A stretch of DNA of 64,000 nt, taken from Gammaproteobacteria bacterium (GTDB taxonomy: Bacteria > Pseudomonadota > Gammaproteobacteria > SG8-11). Position numbers and translations under genes: made by a program. The notes under the pieces are model-generated. The model did no database searches, was not told where the DNA came from, and saw nothing but the letters and a program-made list of their open reading frames with translations. Positions 47,226 through 58,261 of the stretch are shown piece by piece. The stretch covers positions 149,142-213,141 of the forward strand of contig JAHECY010000001.1 in NCBI GenBank assembly GCA_024641505.1. Reading direction: 5' to 3'. Within the stretch, counting starts at the first letter, position 1. Every line of letters starts with the position of its first letter.

Positions 47226-47693
47226 ATGCATAAATATCTAGATAGTAGTGCCCGACTGGTATTGACGCTGTGGATAGGCTCCATGCTGACGGTCGGATAT
47301 CTGGTGGCCCCGATCCTGTTCCAGATGCTGGACAAACAATTGGCAGGGCAAGTGGCCGGACGTCTGTTTCACTTTGTTTTTATTATCGGACTGGTGAGCG
47401 GTCCGTTGCTGGCGCTGCACTTCTGGAGGCGATCCGGTAAAGCGGCATTGAAGAACTGGCGCCTCTGGGCGTTAGTGGCGATGTTGGTGTTGGTGATTAT
47501 TGGTTTTTTCGTGCTGCAACCACTGATGCAGGAACTCAAGACAGGCGGATTGATACCTGGTAGCGCCGAAGCCGCGACTTTTGGCAAGTTGCATGGTATT
47601 TCATCTATTCTCTATATGCTGACCAGCGTGGCGGGACTGGCGTTGATACTGGCTCCCCCCTGGTACAGCAATCCCAAAGTCACTCCAGTTTGA
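47226..47693 (+). CDS. DUF4149 membrane protein
   Basis: 155 residues, four membrane segments (about 12-32, 46-64, 81-99, 126-146). Family signs are ARLVLTLWIGSMLTVGYLVA and PILFQMLDKQLAGQVAGRLF, and the ending FGKLHGISSILYMLTSVAGL. The family is common downstream of greA in gammaproteobacteria; function unknown. Its last 14 bases overlap the end of convergent yhbY. Confidence 0.8.
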   Translation: MHKYLDSSARLVLTLWIGSMLTVGYLVAPILFQMLDKQLAGQVAGRLFHFVFIIGLVSGPLLALHFWRRSGKAALKNWRLWALVAMLVLVIIGFFVLQPLMQELKTGGLIPGSAEAATFGKLHGISSILYMLTSVAGLALILAPPWYSNPKVTPV

Positions 47694-47976
47694 TTTTGGG
47701 AGCGCCTTTTTTCGGGGCCCGGTACAGTACCACGATACCCCCAATGGCTTGCACTTCCTCGGCCGCTGTGGCGGCCAGTATGGCTTCGATCAGGGTGCCA
47801 CGTTGCTCCCGATCAACTCCGGCCAGCTTGACCTTAATCAACTCATGGTGCGACAGGGCCTGATCGATCTCGGCATAGACGTTACTTGAGAGTCCGGATT
47901 TGCCGACGATAATGACGGGTTTGCGCTTATGGGCGACTTCTTTTAACTGTTTTTTCTGCTGCGAAGTTAGTGACAT
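47680..47976 (-). CDS. yhbY: Ribosome assembly RNA-binding protein YhbY
   Basis: CRM-domain protein that binds pre-50S particles. 98 residues: LTSQQKKQLKEVAHKRKPVI, then the VGKSGLSSNVYAEIDQAL loop (GxxG type) and HELIKVKLAG; ends KKGAPKIKLE. Divergent from the gene at 47982 with only 5 bp between starts, so the promoter must lie within that gene. Confidence 0.93.
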   Translation of the reverse strand: MSLTSQQKKQLKEVAHKRKPVIIVGKSGLSSNVYAEIDQALSHHELIKVKLAGVDREQRGTLIEAILAATAAEEVQAIGGIVVLYRAPKKGAPKIKLE

Positions 47977-47981
47977 AGTCT

Positions 47982-48254
47982 ATGGACAAAGAGAATCGAA
48001 GGCGTAGTTTAGCGCAATTTAGTGACGCCATGTCAGTAAATGCGAGCCCGTTTAATAGTATAAAAATCGATGTGGTGGTAGTGCTGTGCGGTGCCTTTAT
48101 GCTATGGCTCCTGCAGGACCGGATGCCGATATCGGAAATGCAGCGTATCATGGTATTTCTGGTCTATAGTGGGACCGCGGGAACCTGGATAGCAGTGAAA
48201 GTGCGGCGCATCGTGCGTCAATTAACGGTAGGCGACCATCAGCATGTCGAATAA
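47982..48254 (+). CDS. Small membrane protein, unknown
   Basis: 90 residues. Two hydrophobic segments are seen (VVVVLCGAFMLWLLQD near 31-46 and MVFLVYSGTAGTWIAVKV near 57-74), the second followed by a basic stretch (RRIVRQL). No family is recognised. Codons look normal and the membrane pattern is convincing, but the start is uncertain: ATG 47982 lies 5 bp from the yhbY start, and ATG 48030 is an alternative. It precedes rlmE by 37 bp. Confidence 0.5.
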   Translation: MDKENRRRSLAQFSDAMSVNASPFNSIKIDVVVVLCGAFMLWLLQDRMPISEMQRIMVFLVYSGTAGTWIAVKVRRIVRQLTVGDHQHVE

Positions 48255-48291
48255 ATGGCGTATATTGCAGCCGGTCTTGAGTCGGTAATTT

Positions 48292-48912
48292 ATGGCACGG
48301 AGTAAAAGCAGTAAGCAATGGCTGAAGGAGCATTTTGACGATCCGTATGTCAAACAGGCTCAAGCGGCGGGCCTGCGCTCGCGTGCGGTGTTCAAACTGC
48401 AGGAAATCCAATCAAAAGACCACTTGCTGCAGCGGGGAATGAGGGTGGTCGATTTGGGGGCCGCGCCGGGGGGGTGGTCGCAGTATGCGGCACAGATCGT
48501 GGGTGAGACCGGTACGGTTATTGCTACCGATATTTTGCCAATGGATTCCCTCGCAGGTGTCGCCTTCCTGCAGGGTGATTTTCAGGAACAAGAAGTCCTG
48601 AATCGTGTGATGGAAACACTGGACGGTGGCTTGGTGGACCTTGTAATGTCAGATATGGCCCCCAATATTTCCGGAGTCGCCACTGTAGATCAACCGAAGG
48701 CTATGTATCTAGCTGAATTAGCGCTGGATTTTGCCCGCAGTACCCTGGCGCCAAACGGTGATTTTCTGGTGAAAGTGTTCCAAGGTTATGGTTTTGATGA
48801 ATATTTTCGTAATTTGAAGGGAACTTTTGCCAAAGTGTTGACGCGTAAACCAAAAGCTTCCAGAAATCGGTCCCGAGAGGTCTATCTATTGGCGCGGGGC
48901 TACAATGTATAG
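48292..48912 (+). CDS. rlmE: 23S rRNA (uridine 2552-2'-O)-methyltransferase RlmE
   Basis: Methylates U2552 in the A-loop of 23S rRNA with S-adenosylmethionine. 206 residues: [11 protein letters not shown] (catalytic Lys), [25 protein letters not shown] (catalytic Asp), FLVKVFQG (Lys) and [10 protein letters not shown] (Glu). Directly before ftsH, the conserved rlmE-ftsH pair. Confidence 0.96.
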   Translation: MARSKSSKQWLKEHFDDPYVKQAQAAGLRSRAVFKLQEIQSKDHLLQRGMRVVDLGAAPGGWSQYAAQIVGETGTVIATDILPMDSLAGVAFLQGDFQEQEVLNRVMETLDGGLVDLVMSDMAPNISGVATVDQPKAMYLAELALDFARSTLAPNGDFLVKVFQGYGFDEYFRNLKGTFAKVLTRKPKASRNRSREVYLLARGYNV

Positions 48913-48953
48913 TAATGTCGTAAACATAATGAGAGCTGCAGAGGCGTAGTACA

Positions 48954-50891
48954 TTGAACGATCTAGCAAAAAATCTAATTCTTTGGGTGGTTATCGCGAT
49001 CGTCTTGATCACCGTCTTTAACAACTTCGGGCCCCGCCCGTCTTCCGCTAAGCATATTTCCTACTCGCAATTTATTGCCGATGTAAAGCAGGGAATGGTG
49101 GAAAAAGTGATGGTCGAGGGACGTACCATTTACATGGAAACGACCTCCGGTGAGCGCCTTACGACCTACAGTCCCGGCGATCCCGAAATGGTCAATGATC
49201 TGTTAAATAATAATGTTGTCGTCGATGCCAAGGCACCGGAGCAGCAAAGTGTATTGATGCAGATCTTTATTTCCTGGTTTCCAATGCTGTTGCTCATTGC
49301 GGTCTGGATTTTCTTTATGCGCCAAATGCAGGGTGGCGGGGCGGGACGGGGTGCCATGTCCTTCGGCAAGAGCCGCGCACGTTTGCTGGGCGAAGACCAA
49401 GTGAAAGTCACATTCAGCGATGTGGCGGGCGTTGAAGAAGCAAAGGAAGAGGTTTCCGAGTTGGTGGATTTCCTGCGTGACCCCGGCAAATTTCAGAAGC
49501 TGGGTGGGAAAATTCCCCGGGGCGTGCTCATGGTGGGTTCACCGGGTACCGGTAAAACATTATTGGCGAAGGCTATCGCGGGTGAAGCGAAAGTACCTTT
49601 TTTCACGATTTCCGGCTCGGATTTCGTCGAAATGTTTGTTGGGGTCGGCGCATCCCGCGTTCGTGACATGTTCGAACAAGCTAAAAAACACGCTCCCTGT
49701 ATCATATTCATCGATGAAATCGACGCCGTGGGTCGGCATCGCGGTGCTGGATTGGGCGGCGGACATGACGAACGTGAGCAGACATTAAACCAGTTATTAG
49801 TTGAAATGGACGGTTTTGAGGGTAATGAGGGTGTGATCGTTATTGCCGCCACCAACCGACCGGATGTTCTGGACCCGGCACTGTTACGCCCGGGCCGCTT
49901 TGACCGTCAGGTTGTGGTGCCGTTACCGGATTTACGGGGGCGCGAGCAGATCCTGCGGGTGCATATGCGTAAAGTACCGCTGGGCTCTAAAGTCGAAGCC
50001 GCGATTATTGCCCGTGGTACTCCAGGATTCTCCGGAGCTGATTTGGCAAATCTGGTTAACGAAGCTGCGTTATTCGCCGCCCGCGGTAACAAGCGTCTGG
50101 TAGACATGGAAGACTTTGAAAAAGCCAAAGACAAGATCATGATGGGCGCGGAACGTAAATCCATGGTCATGAGTGAAGATGAGAAAAAACTTACCGCTTA
50201 CCACGAAGCCGGTCATGCCATCGTCGGCAGGTTAGTGCCATCTCATGATCCCGTCTATAAGGTCTCAATTATTCCGCGTGGTCGCGCCCTTGGGGTCACC
50301 ATGTTTTTGCCGGAAGAAGATCGTTACAGCTACAGCAAGGAACGTCTGGAAAGCCAGATTTCCAGCTTGTTCGGCGGGCGTATTGCCGAGGAGTTGGTGT
50401 TCGGTTCCAATGCCGTCACCACCGGTGCCTCGAATGACATTCAACGCACCACTGAGCTGGCGCGTAACATGGTAACCAAGTGGGGATTGTCGGAAAAACT
50501 GGGTCCCTTGACATATTCTGAAGATGAGGGTGAAGTCTTTCTGGGGCATTCCGTGGCACAGCGTAAGAATGTATCCGACGAAACCGCCCATATCATAGAT
50601 GAAGAGGTGCGCGCGATTGTGGACCGTAACTACCAGCGTTCCCGGCGCATTCTTGAAGAGAATACGGGCATATTGCATGCCATGGCCGATGCCTTGATGC
50701 GGTTTGAAACTATCGACAGTCACCAGATTGATGACATTATGAATGGGCGTCCGCCACGTACCCCCGATGGCTGGACCGACACCGATATGCCGCGTGGCGG
50801 CGGTTCCGCAGACAAATCGGAAACGGTCAATAAAGGGTCCGGCGCCACGGAAACCGATGGTTCCATTGGTGGACCCGCGGGTCAGCACTAA
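48954..50891 (+). CDS. ftsH: ATP-dependent zinc metalloprotease FtsH
   Basis: Membrane AAA+ protease that degrades unassembled membrane proteins and some regulators such as sigma-32. 645 residues from a TTG start with GAGG upstream. Two membrane segments (about 5-22 and 100-120), periplasmic loop between, then AAA domain with Walker [13 protein letters not shown], Walker [13 protein letters not shown] and the second region of homology [19 protein letters not shown]. The zinc site is HEAGHA near residue 415. Complete. Confidence 0.97.
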   Translation: MNDLAKNLILWVVIAIVLITVFNNFGPRPSSAKHISYSQFIADVKQGMVEKVMVEGRTIYMETTSGERLTTYSPGDPEMVNDLLNNNVVVDAKAPEQQSVLMQIFISWFPMLLLIAVWIFFMRQMQGGGAGRGAMSFGKSRARLLGEDQVKVTFSDVAGVEEAKEEVSELVDFLRDPGKFQKLGGKIPRGVLMVGSPGTGKTLLAKAIAGEAKVPFFTISGSDFVEMFVGVGASRVRDMFEQAKKHAPCIIFIDEIDAVGRHRGAGLGGGHDEREQTLNQLLVEMDGFEGNEGVIVIAATNRPDVLDPALLRPGRFDRQVVVPLPDLRGREQILRVHMRKVPLGSKVEAAIIARGTPGFSGADLANLVNEAALFAARGNKRLVDMEDFEKAKDKIMMGAERKSMVMSEDEKKLTAYHEAGHAIVGRLVPSHDPVYKVSIIPRGRALGVTMFLPEEDRYSYSKERLESQISSLFGGRIAEELVFGSNAVTTGASNDIQRTTELARNMVTKWGLSEKLGPLTYSEDEGEVFLGHSVAQRKNVSDETAHIIDEEVRAIVDRNYQRSRRILEENTGILHAMADALMRFETIDSHQIDDIMNGRPPRTPDGWTDTDMPRGGGSADKSETVNKGSGATETDGSIGGPAGQH

Positions 50892-50902
50892 CTGCTCCTT
50901 AC

Positions 50903-51748
50903 GTGGTGGTGGCAGATAGCGTATGGGACTGTAACGGCAAACCGCTTGAATTTTCGCGCCCATGCGTCATGGGAATCCTGAATATCACCCCCGATTCGTT
51001 TTCCGACGGGGGTTTTTTTATGTCGGCGGATAAGGCGCTGGCCCAGGCGCGACGCCTGGAGCGTGATGGCGCGGCGATTATTGACGTAGGCGGGGAATCA
51101 ACCCGCCCCGGCGCCCAACCCGTCTCCCTTCAGGAAGAGCTGGACCGGGTGCTTCCGGTGATCGAAGTACTTACACGAGAAATCTCCATACCGGTTTCCA
51201 TTGATACCAGTAAACCCCAGGTAATGTCAGCGGCGGTTCGCGCTGGCGCCAATATGGTCAATGATGTCTACGCCCTGCGCGAACCGCAAGCACCGGAAAC
51301 CATCGCCAAACTGGGTGTACCGGTTTGTTTGATGCATATGCGGGGTGAGCCGCGCACCATGCAACAGCACCCCAGCTATGACGATGTGGTCAGTGATGTC
51401 AAAGAATTTCTGAGGGATCGAATTGCAGCGTGTGTCGGTGCCGGTTTTAATGTGTCCCGGATTATTGTTGATCCTGGATTTGGCTTCGGTAAGACTCCAA
51501 CTCACAATCTGGAGTTGATCAATCGGTTGGCTGATTTTAGAGACCTGGCTTGTCCGGTACTGGTGGGGGTGTCACGCAAGTCGAGTATCGGCGCAATATT
51601 GGATCGACCGGTTGATCAACGCCTGGCCGGTAGTTTAGCGTTGACGGTTATGGCGTTGTTGCACGGGGCAGCAATAATTCGGGCGCATGATGTTGCGGCT
51701 ACCGTTGATGTAATACGCATGGTGGAAGCTCTGGCCCAAGTACGCTAA
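50903..51748 (+). CDS. folP: Dihydropteroate synthase
   Basis: Joins para-aminobenzoate to the pterin in folate synthesis; target of sulfonamides. 281 residues: VMGILNITPDSFSDGG, DVGGESTRPGAQPVS, SIDTSKPQV, NDVYAL, CLMHMRGEPRTMQ, VDPGFGFGKTPTHN and VGVSRKSSIG. The start is GTG; three close GTG codons (50903, 50906, 50909) make the exact one uncertain. 11 bp after ftsH, the usual ftsH-folP-glmM order. Confidence 0.96.
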   Translation: MVVADSVWDCNGKPLEFSRPCVMGILNITPDSFSDGGFFMSADKALAQARRLERDGAAIIDVGGESTRPGAQPVSLQEELDRVLPVIEVLTREISIPVSIDTSKPQVMSAAVRAGANMVNDVYALREPQAPETIAKLGVPVCLMHMRGEPRTMQQHPSYDDVVSDVKEFLRDRIAACVGAGFNVSRIIVDPGFGFGKTPTHNLELINRLADFRDLACPVLVGVSRKSSIGAILDRPVDQRLAGSLALTVMALLHGAAIIRAHDVAATVDVIRMVEALAQVR

Positions 51749-51910
51749 TGGCGCGTGCGGCAGCCGACTGGTAAAACCGGGACTACAAGGTGATAATCGC
51801 ATGTTGATGGCGACCGATAGTGCCACATTAAGGCGTCACGTCTGGATAATGTCCAGGCATGGAGCTGTGAAATGATGGTTGTAACCATATTGTTAAGTTG
51901 AGAATTTTTT

Positions 51911-53254
51911 ATGGAAAGAAAATATTTTGGTACGGATGGTATACGCGGGCGTGTCGGTACGCACCCAATTTCCCCGGAATTCGTTTTGAAACTCGGATGG
52001 GCGATTGGCAGGGTGTTGGCGCCTAACGGCGGAGGCAAAGTGATTATCGGGAAGGACACCCGAATTTCCGGCTATATGTTCGAATCAGCATTGCAAGCCG
52101 GCTTATCTGCGGCAGGCGTTGATATTGGATTACTTGGACCCATGCCGACGCCGGCGATCGCCTACCTTACCCGCACCTTGCATGCCAAAGCCGGCATCGT
52201 GATCAGTGCTTCACATAACCCGTATTACGACAATGGTGTTAAATTGTTTTCCAGTAAGGGCAAGAAGCTTTCCGATGAAATAGAACAGGCGATTGAAGCC
52301 AGTTTGTCGGAACCCATGTCGATCGTGGATTCGGCGAAACTCGGTAAAGCGCAACGCATTGGGGATGCCGGCGGGCGTTATATTGAATTTTGCAAGAGTA
52401 CCGTATCTTCCCAGTTGGATCTCAAAGGTTTGACAATCGTTGTAGATGCCGCAAATGGCGCGACTTATCACGTGGCGCCGGATGTGTTTACGGAATTGGG
52501 TGCCCGCGTAATAAGCGTTGGTGTCGCCCCTGATGGTTTAAATATCAACGAACAATGCGGATCGACACATCCGGAATTGTTGCGGCAAGCGGTGATCAGC
52601 AAAGGCGCGGATCTGGGAATTGCTTTGGATGGAGATGGCGATCGCGTCATTATGGTGGACCATAAGGGTGAGATAGTCGACGGTGATGAACTGCTGTTCG
52701 TCATCGCCCAGGCAAGACAATTCCGGGCGCAATTGAAAGGTTCCGTTGTCGGTACCGTGATGAGTAACCTGGGACTTGAAGTAGCTTTGAAGTCACTGGA
52801 CATCGGATTTGAGCGCACACCGGTGGGCGACCGTTATGTCATGGAAAAATTGGATCAAAATGGATGGAATGTGGGGGGGGAGTCCTCCGGGCATCTTATC
52901 TGCCTGGATCGAACCACAACCGGCGATGGCATCGTATCTGCGTTGCAGGTAATTGAATCCATGGTGGAAACCGGTAAGTCTCTTTATGAATTGAAATCGG
53001 GCATGACCAAATACCCCCAAACCCTGATCAATGTAAAAATGTCGAAAAAAGTCGACATCTCAGGGTGTGCGCCAATTACCGACGCGGTGCGTCTGGCGGA
53101 AAAGCAACTCGCCGGTTCCGGCCGCGTGTTATTACGAACCTCAGGAACCGAGCCTTTGGTGCGTGTGATGGTGGAAGGCAGGGATGCGACCCAGGTGCAG
53201 CAGGTGGCAATGGAAATCGCTGAAATCGTCGAACAAACACTCAAAACCAGGTAA
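51911..53254 (+). CDS. glmM: Phosphoglucosamine mutase
   Basis: Converts glucosamine-6-phosphate to glucosamine-1-phosphate for peptidoglycan and lipopolysaccharide. 447 residues: [11 protein letters not shown], the phosphoserine loop [15 protein letters not shown], the metal site [16 protein letters not shown]-type GGESSGHLI, and the phosphate-binding [15 protein letters not shown]. 162 bp after folP, with no clear feature in the gap. Confidence 0.97.
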   Translation: MERKYFGTDGIRGRVGTHPISPEFVLKLGWAIGRVLAPNGGGKVIIGKDTRISGYMFESALQAGLSAAGVDIGLLGPMPTPAIAYLTRTLHAKAGIVISASHNPYYDNGVKLFSSKGKKLSDEIEQAIEASLSEPMSIVDSAKLGKAQRIGDAGGRYIEFCKSTVSSQLDLKGLTIVVDAANGATYHVAPDVFTELGARVISVGVAPDGLNINEQCGSTHPELLRQAVISKGADLGIALDGDGDRVIMVDHKGEIVDGDELLFVIAQARQFRAQLKGSVVGTVMSNLGLEVALKSLDIGFERTPVGDRYVMEKLDQNGWNVGGESSGHLICLDRTTTGDGIVSALQVIESMVETGKSLYELKSGMTKYPQTLINVKMSKKVDISGCAPITDAVRLAEKQLAGSGRVLLRTSGTEPLVRVMVEGRDATQVQQVAMEIAEIVEQTLKTR

Positions 53255-53333
53255 TACCTCCCATTCATTGATTTTTTTTCTTCATCTCTGTAAGCTTCGA
53301 GCCCGCCGTGAGAAAAACCGTTAGGGGAGAAAC

Positions 53334-54086
53334 ATGCGACAACCGTTGGTAGCTGGTAACTGGAAAATGAACGGGTCAAGGGACAGTATCAAGGCCCTGA
53401 TGTCTGGAATTAATGCGGGCTTGAGTTCCAGTGACCGAGCTCAAGTCGTTGTTTGTCCGCCCTTTGTCTATCTTGATGCCGTTGCCGGCATGATCAAAGG
53501 CACCAAGATAGCCATAGGCGCTCAGAATGTGAGCCATGAATCCGCTGGTGCCTTTACCGGAGAAATATCAGTTTCCATGCTACAGGATTTCGGAGCCCGC
53601 TATGTTATCGTCGGCCATTCGGAACGGCGCGCTCTGTATGGGGAATCGGACGCAACAGTCGCCCATAAATTTACGGCCACACTGTTGGGGGGGATGGTGC
53701 CAATTCTCTGTGTGGGGGAATTGCTGGAGGAGCGCGAATCAGGCAAGACTGAGGAAGTGGTTGCGCGCCAGTTGGATGCTATAGTGACCCATGCCAGTAT
53801 TAAGGGTTTCGAAGCTGCGGTGGTAGCTTATGAGCCGGTGTGGGCCATTGGCACCGGGAAAACCGCCACGCCGGAACAAGCGCAGGAAGTGCATGCGTTT
53901 ATTCGTCAGCGTCTGGCAAAGCACAGTTCTACGATCGCCGAGAAAGTACAGATATTGTATGGCGGTAGCGTCAATGCCGGCAATGCCGAACAAATATTTT
54001 CAATGGCGGATGTTGATGGTGGTTTGGTGGGAGGGGCATCCCTGAAGGCCGCGGATTTTCTGGCGATTTGTCGAGCCGCTAATTAA
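53334..54086 (+). CDS. tpiA: Triose-phosphate isomerase
   Basis: Interconverts dihydroxyacetone phosphate and glyceraldehyde-3-phosphate. 250 residues: GNWKMNGS at the start, YVIVGHSERRALYGE (catalytic His), VVAYEPVWAIGTGKTATPEQ (catalytic Glu) and LYGGSVNAGN. GGGGAGA precedes the ATG. Confidence 0.97.
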   Translation: MRQPLVAGNWKMNGSRDSIKALMSGINAGLSSSDRAQVVVCPPFVYLDAVAGMIKGTKIAIGAQNVSHESAGAFTGEISVSMLQDFGARYVIVGHSERRALYGESDATVAHKFTATLLGGMVPILCVGELLEERESGKTEEVVARQLDAIVTHASIKGFEAAVVAYEPVWAIGTGKTATPEQAQEVHAFIRQRLAKHSSTIAEKVQILYGGSVNAGNAEQIFSMADVDGGLVGGASLKAADFLAICRAAN

Positions 54087-54115
54087 TAGTGCAATTTCGA
54101 GGGTTCTAAAATTTT

Positions 54116-54517
54116 ATGGCTACAGCATTACTCATCATCCATGTATTGATCAGCATGGCGATCATCGGGTTAATTTTATTGCAGCACGGTAAAGGCGCCG
54201 ATGCCGGTGCGGCTTTCGGCAGTGGCGCATCCGGTACGGTATTTGGTGCTCGTGGTTCGGGTTCGTTCCTGAGCCGCGCCACGGCAGTGTTGGCCACGCT
54301 GTTCTTTATCACCAGCTTGAGTCTCGCATATTTCGTGCACCAGGATACGGGACCCGCCAGTATCATGGAGCCTGCGGGAGTTGAAAAGGCTGCTGAGTCC
54401 GCGGCGCCTCAGGTATCAGAGGCCCCGCCGACAGTATCCACACCGGCAGCACCGAATGCGGCTGAAGATGTGCCGGTCGCGCCGCCGCAAGAGGAGCCAC
54501 CCGCAGCTAATAAATGA
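54116..54517 (+). CDS. secG: Protein translocase subunit SecG
   Basis: Small subunit of the SecYEG channel. 133 residues: two membrane segments (about 4-22 and 55-75), the cytoplasmic loop QHGKGADAGAAFGSGASGTV and FGARGSGSFLSRATAVLATL, and a long Pro/Ala-rich tail (PPTVSTPAAPNAAEDVPVAP). The tail is of a kind common in this family. It lies between tpiA and tRNA-Leu as in many relatives. Confidence 0.94.
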   Translation: MATALLIIHVLISMAIIGLILLQHGKGADAGAAFGSGASGTVFGARGSGSFLSRATAVLATLFFITSLSLAYFVHQDTGPASIMEPAGVEKAAESAAPQVSEAPPTVSTPAAPNAAEDVPVAPPQEEPPAANK

Positions 54518-54560
54518 ATATAATTCAATAACGGGTTATTAGGAAGTCGTCGAAATAATT

Positions 54561-54645
54561 GCCGATGTGGTGAAATTGGTAGACACGCCGTCTTGAGGGG
54601 GCGGTGGCGCAAGCTGTGCCGGTTCGAGTCCGGCCATCGGCACCA
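54561..54645 (+). tRNA. tRNA-Leu (anticodon GAG)
   Basis: 85 nt including an encoded CCA. Acceptor arms GCCGATG and CATCGGC pair exactly; the D arm has TGGTGAAATTGGTAGACACG, the anticodon loop CTTGAGG gives GAG, a long variable arm (GGCGCAAGCTGTG region) follows, and the T loop is GGTTCGAGTCC. This long-arm tRNA between secG and nuoA is conserved. Confidence 0.97.
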
Positions 54646-54762
54646 TCAAATGTTTGGAATGCTGGATATTTTTTAAAGTCAGGTCTGAGCTGCGGCGCTT
54701 GCCGTATTCCTCTATGCCCCTATAAGCGTCTGAATTGCAAGCAAAAGAAACGGACTTCAGCC

Positions 54763-54791
54763 TTGACAGGTTTGAGAAAACCATGATATTC
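54763..54791 (+). promoter_or_regulatory. Sigma-70 promoter of the nuo operon
   Basis: TTGACA (54763-54768) is a perfect -35. At 16-18 bp follow GATATT, ATATTC or TATTCA, each a fair -10. It lies about 95 bp before nuoA in the 238-bp gap after the tRNA. An AT-rich run (CAAAACAAAAAAACAATAAC) follows. Confidence 0.5.
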
Positions 54792-54883
54792 AATGTCCCC
54801 CAAAACAAAAAAACAATAACCTTATATCAAGGTAGTATATGATGTCGTTATCACTTTGGGGATAACTGGGGAGGAAATAATTG

Positions 54884-55240
54884 ATGTTGGAGAATTATTT
54901 ACCCATCATGATCTTTATCATTATGGGCGTGGTGTTCGGTGTTGCCCCAATCGTTGTCGGCAAAGTACTGGCGGTCAATCGGCCGGACCAGGCAAAACTA
55001 TCGCCCTATGAATGTGGCTTCGAAGCGTTCGAGGATTCGCGCATGAAATTTGATGTGCGTTTTTATCTCGTTGCAATTCTTTTTATCATCTTCGATCTTG
55101 AAATAGCTTTTCTGTTTCCCTGGGCTGTGGTGCTTCAGGACATTGGCATGTTCGGATTTCTGGCCATGGTGGTGTTCCTGGGTATCCTGGTGGTCGGTTT
55201 CATCTATGAGTGGAAAAGGGGAGCGCTGGAATGGGAGTAG
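54884..55240 (+). CDS. nuoA: NADH-quinone oxidoreductase subunit A
   Basis: Membrane subunit of complex I near the quinone site. 118 residues from ATG 54884 (an in-frame TTG at 54881 abuts it); GGGGAGG upstream fits. Three membrane segments; the conserved [20 protein letters not shown] loop and [20 protein letters not shown] are clear. Overlaps nuoB by 10 bp. Confidence 0.97.
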   Translation: MLENYLPIMIFIIMGVVFGVAPIVVGKVLAVNRPDQAKLSPYECGFEAFEDSRMKFDVRFYLVAILFIIFDLEIAFLFPWAVVLQDIGMFGFLAMVVFLGILVVGFIYEWKRGALEWE

Positions 55241-55770
55241 GGGTGATGGAACTCGATGGTGTTACCCGGGACGCCGGCAGTTTGCCGCTGGGTTCAAGCC
55301 TGGATGGCATTCTTAACAAGAGTGTTGTAACTACGTCCGTAGATTGGCTTATCAACTGGGCACGCACCGGATCTCTGTGGCCCATGACTTTCGGGCTGGC
55401 TTGCTGCGCGGTGGAGATGATGCATGCTGGAGCATCGCGCTACGACCTCGACAGATTTGGTATTGTTTTTCGTCCGAGCCCACGGCAGTCCGATGTGATG
55501 ATTGTGGCCGGTACTTTAGTAAACAAAATGGCACCGGCACTGCGCAGAGTTTATGACCAGATGTCGGAGCCCCGTTGGGTTATTTCCATGGGGTCCTGCG
55601 CAAATGGCGGGGGTTACTACCACTACTCTTATGCCGTGGTGCGTGGTTGTGATCGAATCGTGCCCGTGGATGTGTATGTGCCCGGTTGTCCGCCCACTGC
55701 CGAAGCATTGATTTATGGTCTCTTGCAATTACAAAATAAAATCAAACGAACCAATACTATCGCGCGCTGA
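55231..55770 (+). CDS. nuoB: NADH-quinone oxidoreductase subunit B
   Basis: Carries iron-sulfur cluster N2, which reduces quinone. 179 residues from ATG 55231, with GGGGAG before it; ATG 55246 is an alternative. The four ligand cysteines are in [21 protein letters not shown] and [27 protein letters not shown] is the usual entry to the first motif. Confidence 0.96.
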   Translation: MGVGVMELDGVTRDAGSLPLGSSLDGILNKSVVTTSVDWLINWARTGSLWPMTFGLACCAVEMMHAGASRYDLDRFGIVFRPSPRQSDVMIVAGTLVNKMAPALRRVYDQMSEPRWVISMGSCANGGGYYHYSYAVVRGCDRIVPVDVYVPGCPPTAEALIYGLLQLQNKIKRTNTIAR

Positions 55771-55805
55771 TCAGCAGCAGCAGTAGACAACGAAGAGCAG
55801 GCACG

Positions 55806-56495
55806 ATGACAACAGCACAAGCCCTTGCAACGCGTGTGAAAGAAGTTTTTGGCGCGTTAATCAAAGACACTAGAGTGCAGCACGGTGAAGTTACATGCGA
55901 CGTGGATGCAGCGAATCTCGTTAAAGTATGTAACCGGTTGCGTGATGAACCAGAGTTTGCGTTTCAAATATTGGTGGATCTGTGCGGTATTGATTATTCC
56001 GCCTATGGTGTTGCGGAATGGAATACCCAAGATGCCACCGGTAGCGGTTTTAGTCGGGGTGTGCAGCGCGCCGACGATGCCGCTTACCACGGTGCGGTAG
56101 CGCCGGAAAATCGATTCGCGGTGATTTATCACTTACTGTCCGTAGCAAACAACATGCGTTTGCGGTTACGAGCTTTCGCTCCGGGAGAGCCACCAAAAGT
56201 GGACTCGGTGATCGGCGTGTGGAGCTGTGCCAACTGGTATGAACGGGAAGCGTTCGATCTTTATGGCATATTGTTCGAGGGACATCCTGACTTGCGACGT
56301 ATTCTGACCGATTATGGTTTTATCGGTAATCCCTTCAGAAAAGACTTCCCTCTCTTCGGTCATGTGGAAATGCGTTATGACGCGGTGAAAAAGCGCGTTG
56401 TCTATGAACCAGTAAAGATCGAACCCAGAGTGCTGGTGCCGAAGGTGATTCGAGAGGATCACCGTTATCTGAATAGCGGCGAGAATGCGGAGTAG
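55806..56495 (+). CDS. nuoC: NADH-quinone oxidoreductase subunit C
   Basis: Peripheral-arm subunit (30 kDa type). 229 residues; the signature [20 protein letters not shown] and [20 protein letters not shown] is present. Encoded as a separate gene, unlike the fused nuoCD of enterobacteria. It contains a loop insert ([20 protein letters not shown]) before [11 protein letters not shown] that is common in non-enteric relatives. Confidence 0.96.
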   Translation: MTTAQALATRVKEVFGALIKDTRVQHGEVTCDVDAANLVKVCNRLRDEPEFAFQILVDLCGIDYSAYGVAEWNTQDATGSGFSRGVQRADDAAYHGAVAPENRFAVIYHLLSVANNMRLRLRAFAPGEPPKVDSVIGVWSCANWYEREAFDLYGILFEGHPDLRRILTDYGFIGNPFRKDFPLFGHVEMRYDAVKKRVVYEPVKIEPRVLVPKVIREDHRYLNSGENAE

Positions 56496-56497
56496 TT

Positions 56498-57751
56498 ATG
56501 GCGGAAATTCAGAATTATACGATCAACTTCGGTCCGCAACATCCAGCCGCGCACGGCGTGTTGCGACTGGTGCTGGAAATGGATGGTGAAGTAATAGAGC
56601 GGGCAGATCCGCATATCGGTCTGCTGCACCGCGGTACGGAAAAGCTGGCGGAATCCAAACCCTATAACCAAAACATCGGCTATATGGACCGGCTCGACTA
56701 TGTGTCGATGATGTGCAATGAGCACGCATATGTGATGGTCATCGAAAAAATGCTGGGTGTCAGCGTGCCATTGCGTGCCCAGTACATTCGCACTATGTTC
56801 GACGAGATTACACGCATCCTGAATCACCTGTTGTGGATAGGCGCTCACGCTATCGACATCGGGGCAATGACAGTTTTTCTCTATGCGTTTCGCGAACGTG
56901 AAGATTTGATGGACGCTTATGAGGCGGTTTCCGGCGCGCGCATGCATGCTGGATATTATCGACCGGGTGGCGTGTATCGCGACCTGCCGGACAGCATGCC
57001 CAAGTACCAAACTTCCAAGTGGCACAATGCGAAGGAAGTGGCCCGTCTCAATGCCAACCGCCAAGGCGGACTGCTGGACTTTCTCGACGACTTTTGCAGC
57101 CGGTTCCCCAAGTATGTAGACGAATATGAAACCCTGCTTACCGATAACCGTATCTGGAAACAGCGTACCGTTGACATCGGCATTGTTACTCCGGAACGCG
57201 CCATGCAGATGGGCTTTACCGGCCCCATGTTACGTGGTTCCGGCGTCGAGTGGGACTTGCGTAAGAAACAGCCCTATGAAGTTTATGATCGCCTGGAATT
57301 CGATATTCCCGTGGGTATCAATGGCGACTGCTATGCCAGATACCTGGTACGTATCGAGGAAATGCGGCAGTCCAATCGCATCATCAAGCAATGTATCGAT
57401 TGGCTGCGCGCCAATCCCGGACCGGTAATGCTGCCGGATCATAAGGTGACGCCGCCTTCACGTGAGCACATGAAGGGCGATATGGAATCATTGATTCATC
57501 ATTTTAAATTGTTCACTGAGGGCTATACCGTGCCCGCCGGCGAAGCTTACAGCGCCGTGGAACATCCGAAAGGTGAGTTTGGCATATATCTCGTGTCCGA
57601 TGGCGCGAACAAGCCTTATCGTCTGAAAATACGCGCGCCCGGGTTTGCACATCTGTCCAGCCTTGATGAAATGACGCGCGGACACATGCTGGCGGACGTG
57701 GTTGCGATCATCGGTACGCAGGATATCGTTTTTGGAGAAGTTGATCGATGA
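56498..57751 (+). CDS. nuoD: NADH-quinone oxidoreductase subunit D
   Basis: 49 kDa-type subunit forming part of the quinone pocket with NuoB. 417 residues: [20 protein letters not shown] near the start, [24 protein letters not shown], and the end [20 protein letters not shown] with [12 protein letters not shown]. 2 bp after nuoC and overlapping nuoE by 4 bp. Confidence 0.97.
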   Translation: MAEIQNYTINFGPQHPAAHGVLRLVLEMDGEVIERADPHIGLLHRGTEKLAESKPYNQNIGYMDRLDYVSMMCNEHAYVMVIEKMLGVSVPLRAQYIRTMFDEITRILNHLLWIGAHAIDIGAMTVFLYAFREREDLMDAYEAVSGARMHAGYYRPGGVYRDLPDSMPKYQTSKWHNAKEVARLNANRQGGLLDFLDDFCSRFPKYVDEYETLLTDNRIWKQRTVDIGIVTPERAMQMGFTGPMLRGSGVEWDLRKKQPYEVYDRLEFDIPVGINGDCYARYLVRIEEMRQSNRIIKQCIDWLRANPGPVMLPDHKVTPPSREHMKGDMESLIHHFKLFTEGYTVPAGEAYSAVEHPKGEFGIYLVSDGANKPYRLKIRAPGFAHLSSLDEMTRGHMLADVVAIIGTQDIVFGEVDR

Positions 57752-58257
57752 ACGCACAGGTAAAAGAAATGAGTAAATTAGCATTGCTCACGGCGGCCGA
57801 CCTCAAGGAAATCGATTCCGAGATTGCAAAATACCCGGAAGAACAGCGACAGTCCGCTGTAATGGCCGCGCTGCGCATAGTACAGGACAGCAATCAGGGT
57901 AGTTTGAATCAGGATCTGATGGACGCGGTAGCGGAATACCTGCGCATGCCTCCCATCGCGGTGTATGAGGTCGCAACGTTTTACTCCATGTATGAGCATA
58001 AACCCGTAGGCAAGCACAAGGTATGCGTATGTACCAACATCTCATGCATGCTGCGCGGTTCCGATGGCATCGTGTCGCACCTGAAGCAGCGTTTGGGCAT
58101 CAGCTTTGGCGAAGTTACCGAGGATGGCAAGTTCAGCCTTAAGGAAGTGGAATGTTTAGGGGCGTGTTGTGGCGCGCCCATGTTTCAGATTGGCAAGCAA
58201 TACTACGAGAATTTGACACCGGCGAAGGTGGATGAAATTCTCGATAACCTGGATTGA
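57748..58257 (+). CDS. nuoE: NADH-quinone oxidoreductase subunit E
   Basis: 24 kDa-type subunit with a 2Fe-2S cluster (N1a). 169 residues: thioredoxin-like fold with the four cysteines in [16 protein letters not shown] and [32 protein letters not shown] precedes them as usual. The ATG overlaps the nuoD stop. Confidence 0.96.
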   Translation: MNAQVKEMSKLALLTAADLKEIDSEIAKYPEEQRQSAVMAALRIVQDSNQGSLNQDLMDAVAEYLRMPPIAVYEVATFYSMYEHKPVGKHKVCVCTNISCMLRGSDGIVSHLKQRLGISFGEVTEDGKFSLKEVECLGACCGAPMFQIGKQYYENLTPAKVDEILDNLD

Positions 58258-58261
58258 TACC

